Positions 26,904-35,091 of a stretch of DNA of 64,000 bases are shown here, one piece after another; the stretch's first letter is position 1, and every line of letters begins with the position of its first letter. The DNA lies in assembly GCA_020852965.1 (NCBI GenBank), contig JADYZV010000194.1:41109-105108 (forward strand), written 5' to 3'. Source of the DNA: Pirellulaceae bacterium. Lineage in GTDB: Bacteria; Planctomycetota; Planctomycetia; Pirellulales; Pirellulaceae. A program made the translations under genes and the position numbers. The notes under the pieces are model-generated. The model did not search any database, was not told the DNA's origin, and saw only the letters and a list, made by a program, of their open reading frames with translations.

Positions 26904-28022
26904 ATGGAAAGAAATCATCTACGGCAAGCGTTTACGCTAGTCGAACTCTTAGTGGTCATCGCAATTATTGGGATTCTGGTGGGACTGCTGCTACCTGCCG
27001 TACAAGCCGCCCGCGAGGCAGCGCGTCGCATGCAGTGCAGTAATAATCTGAAGCAGCTAGGCCTAGCTGCTCACAATTACGAATCGAGCAACCGACGCTT
27101 CCCAGCGATGGAGACCGGAACCGGCACCGTCGCAGGAGGTGGACAGTTTTATTCGATGAGTGGTTGGTACGCGATGTTGCCCTACGTCGAGCAGACGAGT
27201 CTTTACAGTAACTTGTCCACGCTGAACGTGGATCCTGGGCACTACGTTCCCGGGGGCACCAGCAATGGTATCTCGATGAGCATGCTCGTCACACGTCTCT
27301 CATTCCTCGAGTGCCCGAGCGATGCAGGTTCCACGGACCCCTCCACAGCATCCTTGACATTGACGCCCACTAGCTACGGCATGTGCACCGGCGACAACTA
27401 TGCGATGTCGCAATTGCCCGGTGAAGCCAGCAATGCCACAATGGCCAGTAAGAAGCTAGCTATACGCAACCGCGGCCTATTTGGGCGCGGCGACTATCCG
27501 GCCATCGGTAGCATGACGGATGGTACGAGCAACACCATCATGCTGGCCGAGCGCTCACGTCCTCACGCGAAGAACTCCAAAGGGGCTGCAATCTTCTTGT
27601 TTGCATCCAATCCGGATACCACGCCTCCCGCAGTTTGCCAAGCGAATTGGTCAGGCAGTCGCTACATCGACGAGTCGCTCGTGTACATGGGCGACTCGAT
27701 GCCCGGCTATCGCGGTATGGCAGGCAATGCCTACTACGCGGCCGTCTCTACAATTCTTGCACCGAACTCGGCCGTTTGTGTGGTAAGTAGTGGCGATTCT
27801 CCATTGGTCGCAGGTGGGATTTGGTCGGCGACCAGCGAACACACCGGTGGTGTGCAAGCCGCTATGGGCGATGGCAGCGTGCGCTTCATTAGCCAGAATA
27901 TTGATGCGGGCAATTCGTCCATCGCACCACCTTCTGGCACCGGCGGTGGCTTAAGCCCCTATGGCGTGTGGGGCGCGCTGGGTACCAAATCGGGTGGAGA
28001 AGTTGCAGCAGTTCCCGATTGA
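26904..28022 (+). CDS. DUF1559 pseudopilin-like protein
   Basis: The 372-residue protein starts with a type IV prepilin signature: a short basic leader and AFTLVELLVVIAIIGILVGL, with Glu+5 after the cleavage site, processed by prepilin peptidase. NNLKQLGLAAHNY follows, and the C-terminal EHTGGVQAAMGDGSVRF is the H-x9-DG motif that defines this planctomycete family. These proteins occur in dozens of copies per planctomycete genome. They are thought to belong to pseudopilus-like or surface structures, but their exact role is not known. A hairpin terminator lies 35 bases after the stop. Confidence 0.95.
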   Translation: MERNHLRQAFTLVELLVVIAIIGILVGLLLPAVQAAREAARRMQCSNNLKQLGLAAHNYESSNRRFPAMETGTGTVAGGGQFYSMSGWYAMLPYVEQTSLYSNLSTLNVDPGHYVPGGTSNGISMSMLVTRLSFLECPSDAGSTDPSTASLTLTPTSYGMCTGDNYAMSQLPGEASNATMASKKLAIRNRGLFGRGDYPAIGSMTDGTSNTIMLAERSRPHAKNSKGAAIFLFASNPDTTPPAVCQANWSGSRYIDESLVYMGDSMPGYRGMAGNAYYAAVSTILAPNSAVCVVSSGDSPLVAGGIWSATSEHTGGVQAAMGDGSVRFISQNIDAGNSSIAPPSGTGGGLSPYGVWGALGTKSGGEVAAVPD

Positions 28023-28057
28023 TCGTAAGTCGGCAATTTGAGGAAACAGTAATTCTG

Positions 28058-28100
28058 AAAGCCCTGAAGTGGACGCATGTCGCCCCTTCAGGGCTTTGTT
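28058..28100 (+). terminator. Terminator hairpin of the DUF1559 gene
   Basis: AAAGCCCTGAAG (28058-28069) pairs perfectly with CTTCAGGGCTTT (28086-28097) across a 16-base loop, followed by GTT. The T-run is partly inside the stem, so terminator strength is uncertain, but position and stem are typical. Confidence 0.8.
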
Positions 28101-28174
28101 AATGTGGCTCGACGCTCCGCGTCGAATTCACACCTTCACACCTTCACACCTTCACACCTTCACACCTTCACACC
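28101..28174 (+). repeat. REP1 copy followed by six tandem 8-bp units
   Basis: A REP1 copy (AATGTGGCTCGACGCTCCGC) is at 28101-28125. From 28127 to 28174 the octamer TTCACACC is repeated six times. The last unit supplies the stop codon and final valine codon of the minus-strand ATPase gene (GTGTGA), so the array abuts its coding end exactly. Confidence 0.9.
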
Positions 28175-30624
28175 GGCAGCGCGACTAACGGCGAGGCGAT
28201 ACCGCTAGTATCGACCTCGTAAGGTATCCACAGCAGGGCCAGCAGGTTGACTTTGACATCTCCCTTGCGACAGGGGACTTCAATGGCTTCGAGTGTCAGG
28301 GATTCGGGGCGATAACGTTCTCCCAACGCGTTGACCTCCTCGTCGCATTCGTGCTCGAGTTTGTACCGCTCGTTCATCAGATCTTCCAACTGATCGTTGG
28401 CCAGTCGCGTGTCGCTGCGCTCTTGAGCAGCGCGGCCCAGACTACGACCGGCGGTGGCGCTGCGCGATCGCACTTTGTTGCCTACTAGCAAGCCGAGCAG
28501 AGTTTGGCCGACGTTTAGAACCGTGTTCCATTTCTGTTGGTCGTATTGTGCTCGCTCACGATCGAGGCGCTGCTGGGCAGTGCGAATCTTGGACTCGAGG
28601 CTGTCGAGTTTGCCTGCATACTTGGCGCGCAGCTTCTCTTTCTCGGCGTCACGCAGCTCGCGGATCTCATGCCCCCACGACAGACGCGCATCGAGCTCTG
28701 ATTGTCCGAGCTGGCTGGTCTTTTTTATCTCGTCGCATTGGAATAATTTGGCAGGTACCCTGCGGTAGAGGTGGTCCGCCAAATCCTTTTCCCAACTCTT
28801 GTATTGTTTGGAATTGAGCATTTCGCCGGGGAGCTCGCTGAAGCCGTAACCGTCTTCGGGTTGACCGCTGAGCTCGAGCACTCCCGGTGGCATCTCTCGC
28901 GCTGCCAGCCAAACGTCGTTGGCCAGCTTGCGTTCGAGCTGATAAACCAACGATCTGTCGACCCACGTATCGAGGTCAGCCGATACGCGGACATAGTGAC
29001 ACGAAACGGTAGCTAACAAGCCGGGACGATAGACGAGCGTGCGGACGGCGAGTGGCGGTTTCGACGGCAACCAGAATCGCTCGGCGATGTCATTGGGCAC
29101 AATGGGTCGCGAATTCTCGGCAATTGCAGGAGCTGTTGCGTGAGTGCTACTAACAGGGTCACCTTCGGCAGTGCTCTTCGATCCGCCTTGGGAAAGTTCT
29201 TGACGACGCGGCTCCATCAGTTTCTGGATCTGATCGCGGCTTAGTGGTCCGCGCAGGTAGGACATGGCCCAGCGCGTTTGGAAGATTGTCGGTGCGTGGT
29301 CGTGAACATTGTTCATCAAGAACACGCGATTGCCCAAGGCGGCCAGAGTCTGTTCCATGGTACCGCGATCGAACCTAGTTCCCGTTTGGGCGGCGGCCCC
29401 CTCCAGACCCTCCAATACACGCTCCTTGTCGCGCTGCGTCTGCAAGCGTCCAAGGAACCAAGTGCCAATGTTCGAAAGACCTTTGTAGTCCAAATCGACC
29501 GGGTTCTGCGTGGCCAGGACGATCCCCAAGCCGAAGGCGCGCGCCTGCTTGAGCAAGACCAACATCGGCGGCTTGCTCGGCGGCATGGCCACCGGTGGAA
29601 AGTATCCATAGACCTCGTCCATGTAAAACAAGGCGCGCAGGCTGCTCGTCCCGGGTTGCGTTCGCATCCAGCCTAGCAGTTCATTGAGCAAAATGGTGAC
29701 GAAGAACATCCGTTCCGAATCGCTCAAGTGGGCAATGGAAATGATCGACAATCGCGGCTTGCCTTGGTCGGTGTACAGCAGTTTCTTGATATCGAGCTGG
29801 GCACCTTCCAGCCAGCCGCCAAATGATGGACTGGCCAACAAGTTATTGAGGGTCATCGACAGCTTCAATCGCTCATTGCTGGGATAGAAACTCTCCAAGT
29901 CGAACACACCGATCTTGTCCATCGGAGGCGTTTGAATCGAGCGAATCAGGTCGGGAAGATCGAGACTCCGCCCCGCCCGCCATGCCATATCGAAAATGTT
30001 CGATAATAGAATGTGCTCGCGACTGCTGAGCGGGTCGGCGGAAATGCCCATTAGAGTCAGCAGACCCGAAGCGGCACCGGCCACGCGCTCGCGCATCACC
30101 TCGGAGTCGTCGATGACCTCCCGCGGCGGAGCGTCAAAACTCTTGAGCACGGTCATGGGAATCCCCGAATTGCTGCCGGGTGTGTAGATGGCCATATCCA
30201 CACTATCGACATAGCGTCGGACACGTGCCGCATCTTGCTCCCAGGATTGCAGGCCATCGCGCCATTGGGTGGCGGTCTCTTGGGCATACTGATCGAGGTC
30301 GAGTCCCTTGCGGCTCGCCTCGGAGGCTTCAAGCCACGGCTTAAAATCACCAGGTGCCAGGTTGGGGAAGGCTAGCAGCAGGTTCCCCAAATCCCCTTTG
30401 GGGTCGAGGCAGATTGCTGGAATGCCGTCGATGGCCGCCTCTTCCAACAACGACAGGCACAGCCCCGTTTTACCGCTCCCCGTCATCCCCACACACATCG
30501 CGTGTGTCGTCAAATCTTTAGCATCGTAGAGAACTTTTTCGTCGAGCAATCGACGACCGGCAAGTTCGTATTTCTTACCGAGATAGAAGGAGCCGATCTT
30601 TTCATAATCAGGCAAGTTATCCAA
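28168..30624 (-). CDS. HerA/DUF87-type ATP-binding protein
   Basis: The 818-residue protein starts at a TTG (30624) supported by GGAG nine bases upstream; no in-frame ATG fits. The Walker A motif GMTGSGKT is at residues 46-53 and a Walker B reads ALFYMDEVYGY near 350; VLATQNPVDLDYKGL and GNRVFLMNNVHD complete a HerA/FtsK-like ATPase core. The C-terminal third holds a coiled coil (about residues 655-715, rich in Glu, Lys and Arg) and a hydrophobic-glycine stretch NVGQTLLGLLVGNK. HerA-type enzymes move DNA or polypeptides. No nuclease such as NurA is adjacent, so its partner is unknown. Two serine-threonine-rich linkers lie around residue 495. Confidence 0.85.
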   Translation of the reverse strand: MDNLPDYEKIGSFYLGKKYELAGRRLLDEKVLYDAKDLTTHAMCVGMTGSGKTGLCLSLLEEAAIDGIPAICLDPKGDLGNLLLAFPNLAPGDFKPWLEASEASRKGLDLDQYAQETATQWRDGLQSWEQDAARVRRYVDSVDMAIYTPGSNSGIPMTVLKSFDAPPREVIDDSEVMRERVAGAASGLLTLMGISADPLSSREHILLSNIFDMAWRAGRSLDLPDLIRSIQTPPMDKIGVFDLESFYPSNERLKLSMTLNNLLASPSFGGWLEGAQLDIKKLLYTDQGKPRLSIISIAHLSDSERMFFVTILLNELLGWMRTQPGTSSLRALFYMDEVYGYFPPVAMPPSKPPMLVLLKQARAFGLGIVLATQNPVDLDYKGLSNIGTWFLGRLQTQRDKERVLEGLEGAAAQTGTRFDRGTMEQTLAALGNRVFLMNNVHDHAPTIFQTRWAMSYLRGPLSRDQIQKLMEPRRQELSQGGSKSTAEGDPVSSTHATAPAIAENSRPIVPNDIAERFWLPSKPPLAVRTLVYRPGLLATVSCHYVRVSADLDTWVDRSLVYQLERKLANDVWLAAREMPPGVLELSGQPEDGYGFSELPGEMLNSKQYKSWEKDLADHLYRRVPAKLFQCDEIKKTSQLGQSELDARLSWGHEIRELRDAEKEKLRAKYAGKLDSLESKIRTAQQRLDRERAQYDQQKWNTVLNVGQTLLGLLVGNKVRSRSATAGRSLGRAAQERSDTRLANDQLEDLMNERYKLEHECDEEVNALGERYRPESLTLEAIEVPCRKGDVKVNLLALLWIPYEVDTSGIASPLVALPV

Positions 30625-30844
30625 AACATGTTTCTCCGTGGGCGATGCGGACGTATAAGTTCCTGCTGAAGTGCCTACTCAGGTGCTCGATGATAGCGAA
30701 TTGTCCCTTGCATGGCACCACCGTCTGAGTAGAAGCAGGTACAATCTGGTAAACATGGCCCGAGCGATTCGGCCTCACGCCGGCTCGACTGGCAGGTGCC
30801 AGAGTTTTGTAAGTAGAAACCATTTGGGAGAACCCGTTGGTGAT

Positions 30845-31184
30845 GACGGAGTGATGAGAGGCGTGCGGCGACTAGCCACAAAACTGATTCACCTGCGAGG
30901 CAAGCTCGCAGGGGTCCAAGGAAAAGGGTGACGGAGTGATGAGTGGCGGGCGGCGACTAGCCACAAAACTGATTCACCGGCGAGGCGAGCTCGCTGGGGT
31001 CCAAGAAGAAGGTTGACGGAGTGATGAGTGGCGGGCGACGACTGGCCACAAAACTGATTCACCTGCGAGGCGAGCTCGCTGGGGTCCAAGAAGAAGGTTG
31101 ACGGAGTGATGAGTGGCGGGCGACGACTAGCCACAAAACTGATTCACCGGCGAGGCGAGCTCGCTGGGGTCCAAGAAATAAGTT
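30845..31184. repeat. Four tandem 85-bp units of repeat family 3 (inverted orientation)
   Basis: Units begin with GACGGAGTGATGAG at 30845, 30930, 31015 and 31100. Each contains ACAAAACTGATTCACC and a GCGAGCTCGC palindrome, the reverse complement of the family seen at 21162 and 24060. The array lies between divergent genes, directly in front of the metallopeptidase gene. Confidence 0.85.
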
Positions 31185-31265
31185 GAAGGGTTGATGACGA
31201 ACTTAAATTACTTGAATCGATATGGATCTCCGCGCAGATTGAGCGAGTGCTGTTTCCAGCAAAAC

Positions 31266-32861
31266 ATGCGTTTTGTAAGTCGCCTCATGTTAGGAGCTGC
31301 TTTGACGATCGTCGCTGCCGCTACGCCTTGGAATGCTCGCGCACAAGAGGTTGCCACACCGGTAGATGATGCGATCGAGCAACCGGCGGAAGAGCCATCC
31401 GACGAGCGGCTTCCAAAACTTACCGACAAGCAGATCACTGAAATCACGCATGCCGGTGATCGTTTGGTCGACCAAGGTGACTATCAAGGCGCGTTGGAGA
31501 AGTACACACGAGCTTACCAGGGCGTCGTTACTCGGCTGCGCGGTCAATCGTTTTTACGCGAGGTACAGCCAAGTATCTTTAATCGCCAGCAATTGGGGGT
31601 CGAAATGCTCAAGTTGATCGAGCAAGAGTACACGCCGGATGAGCTGGAGTTGATGGACCTTTCCTTCAAAGTATTCGGCCTTGTGCCACCGCAGCTCGAT
31701 TCGACTGCGATAATGATCGCGCTGCTGACCGAAGAGGTCGCCGGTTTCTACGATCCCGACAACAAGCGCATGGTGTTGATCGTCGAAGATGCTCCGAGCA
31801 AACCACCAAGCTGGCTGGGAAGTCTGTTGGGAGCCAAACAGGCTTTTGATAAGGACGAACAGAAGACCACCTTGGCACATGAGCTGACTCATGCACTTCA
31901 AGACCAACTTTACGATCTGAACGCGATGCAGAAGGGTATCGAAAAGGACGACGATATGTTGCTCGCCTTCTCGGCTCTGGTCGAGGGGGATGCCACGCTG
32001 CTGATGTTTGCCGAAGCGAGTGACGAACAGGACATCAGCAAGATGGACCCAGTCGCGATGCGAGCCACGTTCAATATTATGAGTTGGATGATGCCACTAG
32101 CCGGTGGCAAGACGTTTCGTTCGGCTCCAGCCATATTTCGCGACTCGCTCACCTTTCCCTATTTTCAAGGAATGTTGTTTGTGCTGGCTGTAGCGGGCGA
32201 AGGAGGATGGGAGGGAGTCCACCAAGCGTTCTCCAATCCTCCGCGCAGCACCGAACAGATACTACACCCGGACAAATACCTGCGCGACATCGATGGTCCC
32301 CAAGAAGTTATCCTGCCCGACGTGGTGGATCTATTGCCAGCTGGCTGGGAAAAGCTGGGAGGCAATTGCCTGGGGGAATTGCAAACCAGCATTCTGCTGA
32401 AACGCGTTCCCGGTGGCAGCGCCGCCGCGGCAGGTTGGGACGGTGATCGCTACGAAGTTTTTCGCAATGCGGATGGTAGGCTAGCGCTGGTTTTCGCTAG
32501 CGTTTGGGACAGTCCTGGCGACGCTAACGAATTCGCCGAAGCGTATACCGTCTATCGCGAACTTGGTTTCCAAACGGAGGGTGTGAAGCCAACCACTCAG
32601 AACCAGCCTCAGGGAGGCGACGAGCGTCCACCATCGCCCGATCGGAAACCTAGGGATGAGGCAAACTCGGTGGCGGGCGAAACGACGGAAGCAACAACGA
32701 TGAGCGTGTTTGCCGCGGACGCTCACCAAGAATTGGGTTCGAGCGCAGGCAACAAGGTATGGATTGTCGAAGGCTTTCCCGCCACGGTTTCGGCACAGAT
32801 CGCGGAGCGCGTAGGGGCCTTCCATTGCCGAGAGAAGCTTTTTCCCTTGCCGACATATTGA
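31266..32861 (+). CDS. Exported HExxH metallopeptidase-like protein
   Basis: I start the 531-residue protein at 31266 because this gives a clean signal peptide (RLMLGAALTIVAAATPWNARA); ATG at 31194 in the same frame is an alternative with a GAAGGG upstream. Mature residues include a coil (tetratricopeptide-like GDRLVDQGDYQGALEKYTRAY) and then a zinc-protease motif HELTHALQDQ with the metal histidines at 205 and 209 and the glutamate at 206; VEGDATLLMF further on supplies a likely third ligand. The family is an uncharacterised planctomycete secreted peptidase group. The C-terminal region (about 430-480) is low-complexity, with PPSPDRKPRDE. It is a stand-alone gene. Confidence 0.8.
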   Translation: MRFVSRLMLGAALTIVAAATPWNARAQEVATPVDDAIEQPAEEPSDERLPKLTDKQITEITHAGDRLVDQGDYQGALEKYTRAYQGVVTRLRGQSFLREVQPSIFNRQQLGVEMLKLIEQEYTPDELELMDLSFKVFGLVPPQLDSTAIMIALLTEEVAGFYDPDNKRMVLIVEDAPSKPPSWLGSLLGAKQAFDKDEQKTTLAHELTHALQDQLYDLNAMQKGIEKDDDMLLAFSALVEGDATLLMFAEASDEQDISKMDPVAMRATFNIMSWMMPLAGGKTFRSAPAIFRDSLTFPYFQGMLFVLAVAGEGGWEGVHQAFSNPPRSTEQILHPDKYLRDIDGPQEVILPDVVDLLPAGWEKLGGNCLGELQTSILLKRVPGGSAAAAGWDGDRYEVFRNADGRLALVFASVWDSPGDANEFAEAYTVYRELGFQTEGVKPTTQNQPQGGDERPPSPDRKPRDEANSVAGETTEATTMSVFAADAHQELGSSAGNKVWIVEGFPATVSAQIAERVGAFHCREKLFPLPTY

Positions 32862-32886
32862 GTAGGACTCTAATTAGTCAAGTTGG

Positions 32887-33036
32887 ATTCGACGGCGGAG
32901 CGTCGAGCCACATTAAATTCGACGACGGAGCGTCGAGCCACATTCGATTCGACGACGGAGCGTCGAGCCACATTCGATTCGACGACGGAGGGTCGAGCTG
33001 CGTTGAATTCGACGGCGGAGCGTCGAGCCACATTAA
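32887..33036 (-). repeat. Five tandem 30-bp copies of REP1 (minus orientation)
   Basis: Unit starts are 32 or fewer bases apart with exact period 30 (GACGGCGGAG or GACGACGGAG at 32891, 32921, 32951, 32981 and 33011). Each reads GGAGCGTCGAGCCACATT, the reverse of the AATGTGGCTCGACGCTCC form. The fourth copy carries changes (GGAGGGTCGAGCTGCGTT). It lies between the metallopeptidase and moxR genes. Confidence 0.92.
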
Positions 33037-33160
33037 GTAGCGAGATGCCGGTTCGCGAGCCTACAATCTGGTTTCGGCGCTCTCTATTTGCAGAATTTCT
33101 GTCTATACTGATGGTTTGGGAAAATTACGCCCGCTGGGCAACTTGAGTTTAGGAACAACT

Positions 33161-34183
33161 ATGAGTCAGGTCTCTACGGCCCCACCTGAGCCGCTGAGCG
33201 GCGATGATGTACAAGCCATCGATCGCTTGCAATTGGCCTACCGGCAACTGGTAGACGAACTGGGCAAAGTGATCGTGGGCCAGCGTGACACGATCGAGCA
33301 ACTTGCCATCTGCCTGTTCGCGCGTCGGCATGCATTGTTGATGGGTGTACCGGGTTTGGCAAAAACACTGCTGGTGAGCAAATTGGCGGAGACGATGTCG
33401 CTCAAATTCAGCCGCATCCAGTTCACGCCCGACCTGATGCCGATGGACATCACCGGTACCGACATTTTGCAGGATGGCGAGCATGGTCGGCGCGAATTCC
33501 AATTTGTGCATGGACCGGTGTTTGCCAACATCGTGCTGGCCGACGAGATCAACCGCGCTCCACCCAAGACGCAAGCCGCTATGCTTGAGGCTATGCAGGA
33601 ACAGCGCGTAACTGTGTTAGGCAAATCATTCGAACTGCCGCCGCCTTTTATGGTGCTGGCTACGCAGAACCCAGTCGAGCAAGAAGGGACCTATCCACTC
33701 CCCGAAGCTCAGCTCGACCGCTTCATGTCGTTGATCGAGCTCGACTATCCGAACGAAGAGGAGGAAATTCAGATCGCGCGCACGACGACCGGTGATCATA
33801 TCGCAGTGCTCGATCACTTGATGACAGCCGAGGACATCATTGGCCACCAGAGCTTGGTGCGTCGCGTACCGGTACCGGATCACATCTATACCTACGCAGC
33901 GAGGTTGGTGCGTAAGACGCGACCGACTGGTGAGACCGCGCCTGCGTGGCTCAAGCCGTTGGTGGCTTGGGGTGGTGGTCCACGAGCGGTACAGAATTTG
34001 ATTTTGGGTGCCAAGGCGCGCGCCGCTCTGTACGGTAGCTATATGGTCCGCATTGAAGATGTCAAAGCGGTTTCGGCGGCAGTGTTGACACACCGCTTGA
34101 TCACCACTTTTGCGGCCCAAGCTGAGCGAGTTTCGGCCAAGGACATCATCAAGCGCTTGGTCGAAGAGACATCCGATACATGA
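33161..34183 (+). CDS. MoxR-family AAA+ ATPase
   Basis: The 340-residue protein starts at ATG 33161 with AGGA seven bases upstream; the frame is open to 33116. Walker A is GVPGLAKT at residues 62-69, Walker B is IVLADEINRAPPKTQAAMLEAM, sensor 1 is VLATQNPVEQEGTYPLPEAQ, and the arginine finger region LDRF follows. MoxR ATPases act as chaperone-like remodelers for proteins with von Willebrand A domains. The next gene, a DUF58 protein, overlaps its stop codon by ATGA, and two vWA membrane proteins follow, so this is the ATPase of a MoxR-vWA system. Confidence 0.95.
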   Translation: MSQVSTAPPEPLSGDDVQAIDRLQLAYRQLVDELGKVIVGQRDTIEQLAICLFARRHALLMGVPGLAKTLLVSKLAETMSLKFSRIQFTPDLMPMDITGTDILQDGEHGRREFQFVHGPVFANIVLADEINRAPPKTQAAMLEAMQEQRVTVLGKSFELPPPFMVLATQNPVEQEGTYPLPEAQLDRFMSLIELDYPNEEEEIQIARTTTGDHIAVLDHLMTAEDIIGHQSLVRRVPVPDHIYTYAARLVRKTRPTGETAPAWLKPLVAWGGGPRAVQNLILGAKARAALYGSYMVRIEDVKAVSAAVLTHRLITTFAAQAERVSAKDIIKRLVEETSDT

Positions 34184-35091
34184 CGCTTGAACGCAAACAA
34201 CGAAGTTTTGTTGACCCACTGGTACTCGCCCAGCTCGGTGCCTTGCCCCTGATGTCGCGCAAGCCGATGTTGGGGAGCGTGTCGGGTCGGCATTCGAGTC
34301 CGCATCGTGGAGCGAGTGTTGAATTCGCCGAGTACCGCAAGTATGTCCCCGGCGACGACTTGCGGCGTCTGGATTGGCGGGCGTACGGGCGCTCCGATCG
34401 TTTTTATATCAAGGAGTTCGAGGCCGATACCAACCTACGAATGGTGCTCGTTGTCGACACCAGCGGCTCGATGGACTTCGGCTCCGTGGGAGTGACCAAG
34501 CTCGAATACGCGCGACGCATTTCAGCCGCTTTGAGCTATTTGGCGATCCAGCAGGGGGACGCGGTCGGACTGGCCTGCGTGGCCGACGGAATCGTGCATA
34601 ACATTCCACCGCGGCGCAATCCAGCGCATTTAACCACGCTCTACGACACGCTCGAAGCGGTTCTGCCTCAAGGTGAAACGGGACTGGTGGCGATTTTGCA
34701 CGAACTGGCGGAGACGGTGCGTCAGCGTGCGCTGGTGATCGTCATCTCCGATCTGTTCGTTGAACCCGAGAGCTTGCGTGAGTGCTTCGAACATCTGCGT
34801 TTTCGGAAGCACGATGTCACCGCCTTTCATTTGCTCGATCCCGAAGAGCTTGCCTTTGCGTTTCAGCGACCGACGCGGTTTCTCGACATGGAAGGTGGCA
34901 CGGCCGTGTTTGCAGATCCCGTCGAGATTGCCGAGCGCTACCACACGGCGCTGAGCGAATACCTGGAGGCCCTGCGCAAGGTCGTGCTCGAGACGGCTGT
35001 CGACTACCGACGCATCTCGATCGATTCTCCCTACGCGCAGGAGCTGACGAACTTTCTAGTCGATCGCGCTTATCATCGGAGCGCGCGATGA
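34180..35091 (+). CDS. DUF58 protein with von Willebrand A fold
   Basis: The 303-residue protein overlaps both neighbours by ATGA. The DUF58 core is seen as GRHSSPHRGASVEFAEYRKY, PGDDLRRLDWRAYGRSDRFY and IKEFEADTNLRMVLVVD. The metal-ion-dependent adhesion site is intact, DTSGSM at residues 93-98. Family members are usual partners of MoxR ATPases. No transmembrane segment or signal peptide is visible, so it is cytoplasmic or peripheral. It probably acts with the BatA-like proteins encoded next. Confidence 0.95.
   Translation: MTLERKQRSFVDPLVLAQLGALPLMSRKPMLGSVSGRHSSPHRGASVEFAEYRKYVPGDDLRRLDWRAYGRSDRFYIKEFEADTNLRMVLVVDTSGSMDFGSVGVTKLEYARRISAALSYLAIQQGDAVGLACVADGIVHNIPPRRNPAHLTTLYDTLEAVLPQGETGLVAILHELAETVRQRALVIVISDLFVEPESLRECFEHLRFRKHDVTAFHLLDPEELAFAFQRPTRFLDMEGGTAVFADPVEIAERYHTALSEYLEALRKVVLETAVDYRRISIDSPYAQELTNFLVDRAYHRSAR

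Noticed and set aside
30845..31184. ORFs on both strands across the 85-bp array
   Set aside because: They consist of translated tandem repeats without ribosome binding sites and have no protein-like composition outside the repeat.
32887..33036. Possible CRISPR array because of regular 30-bp spacing
   Set aside because: Units are contiguous direct repeats without unique spacers and there are no cas genes; it is a tandem REP1 array.
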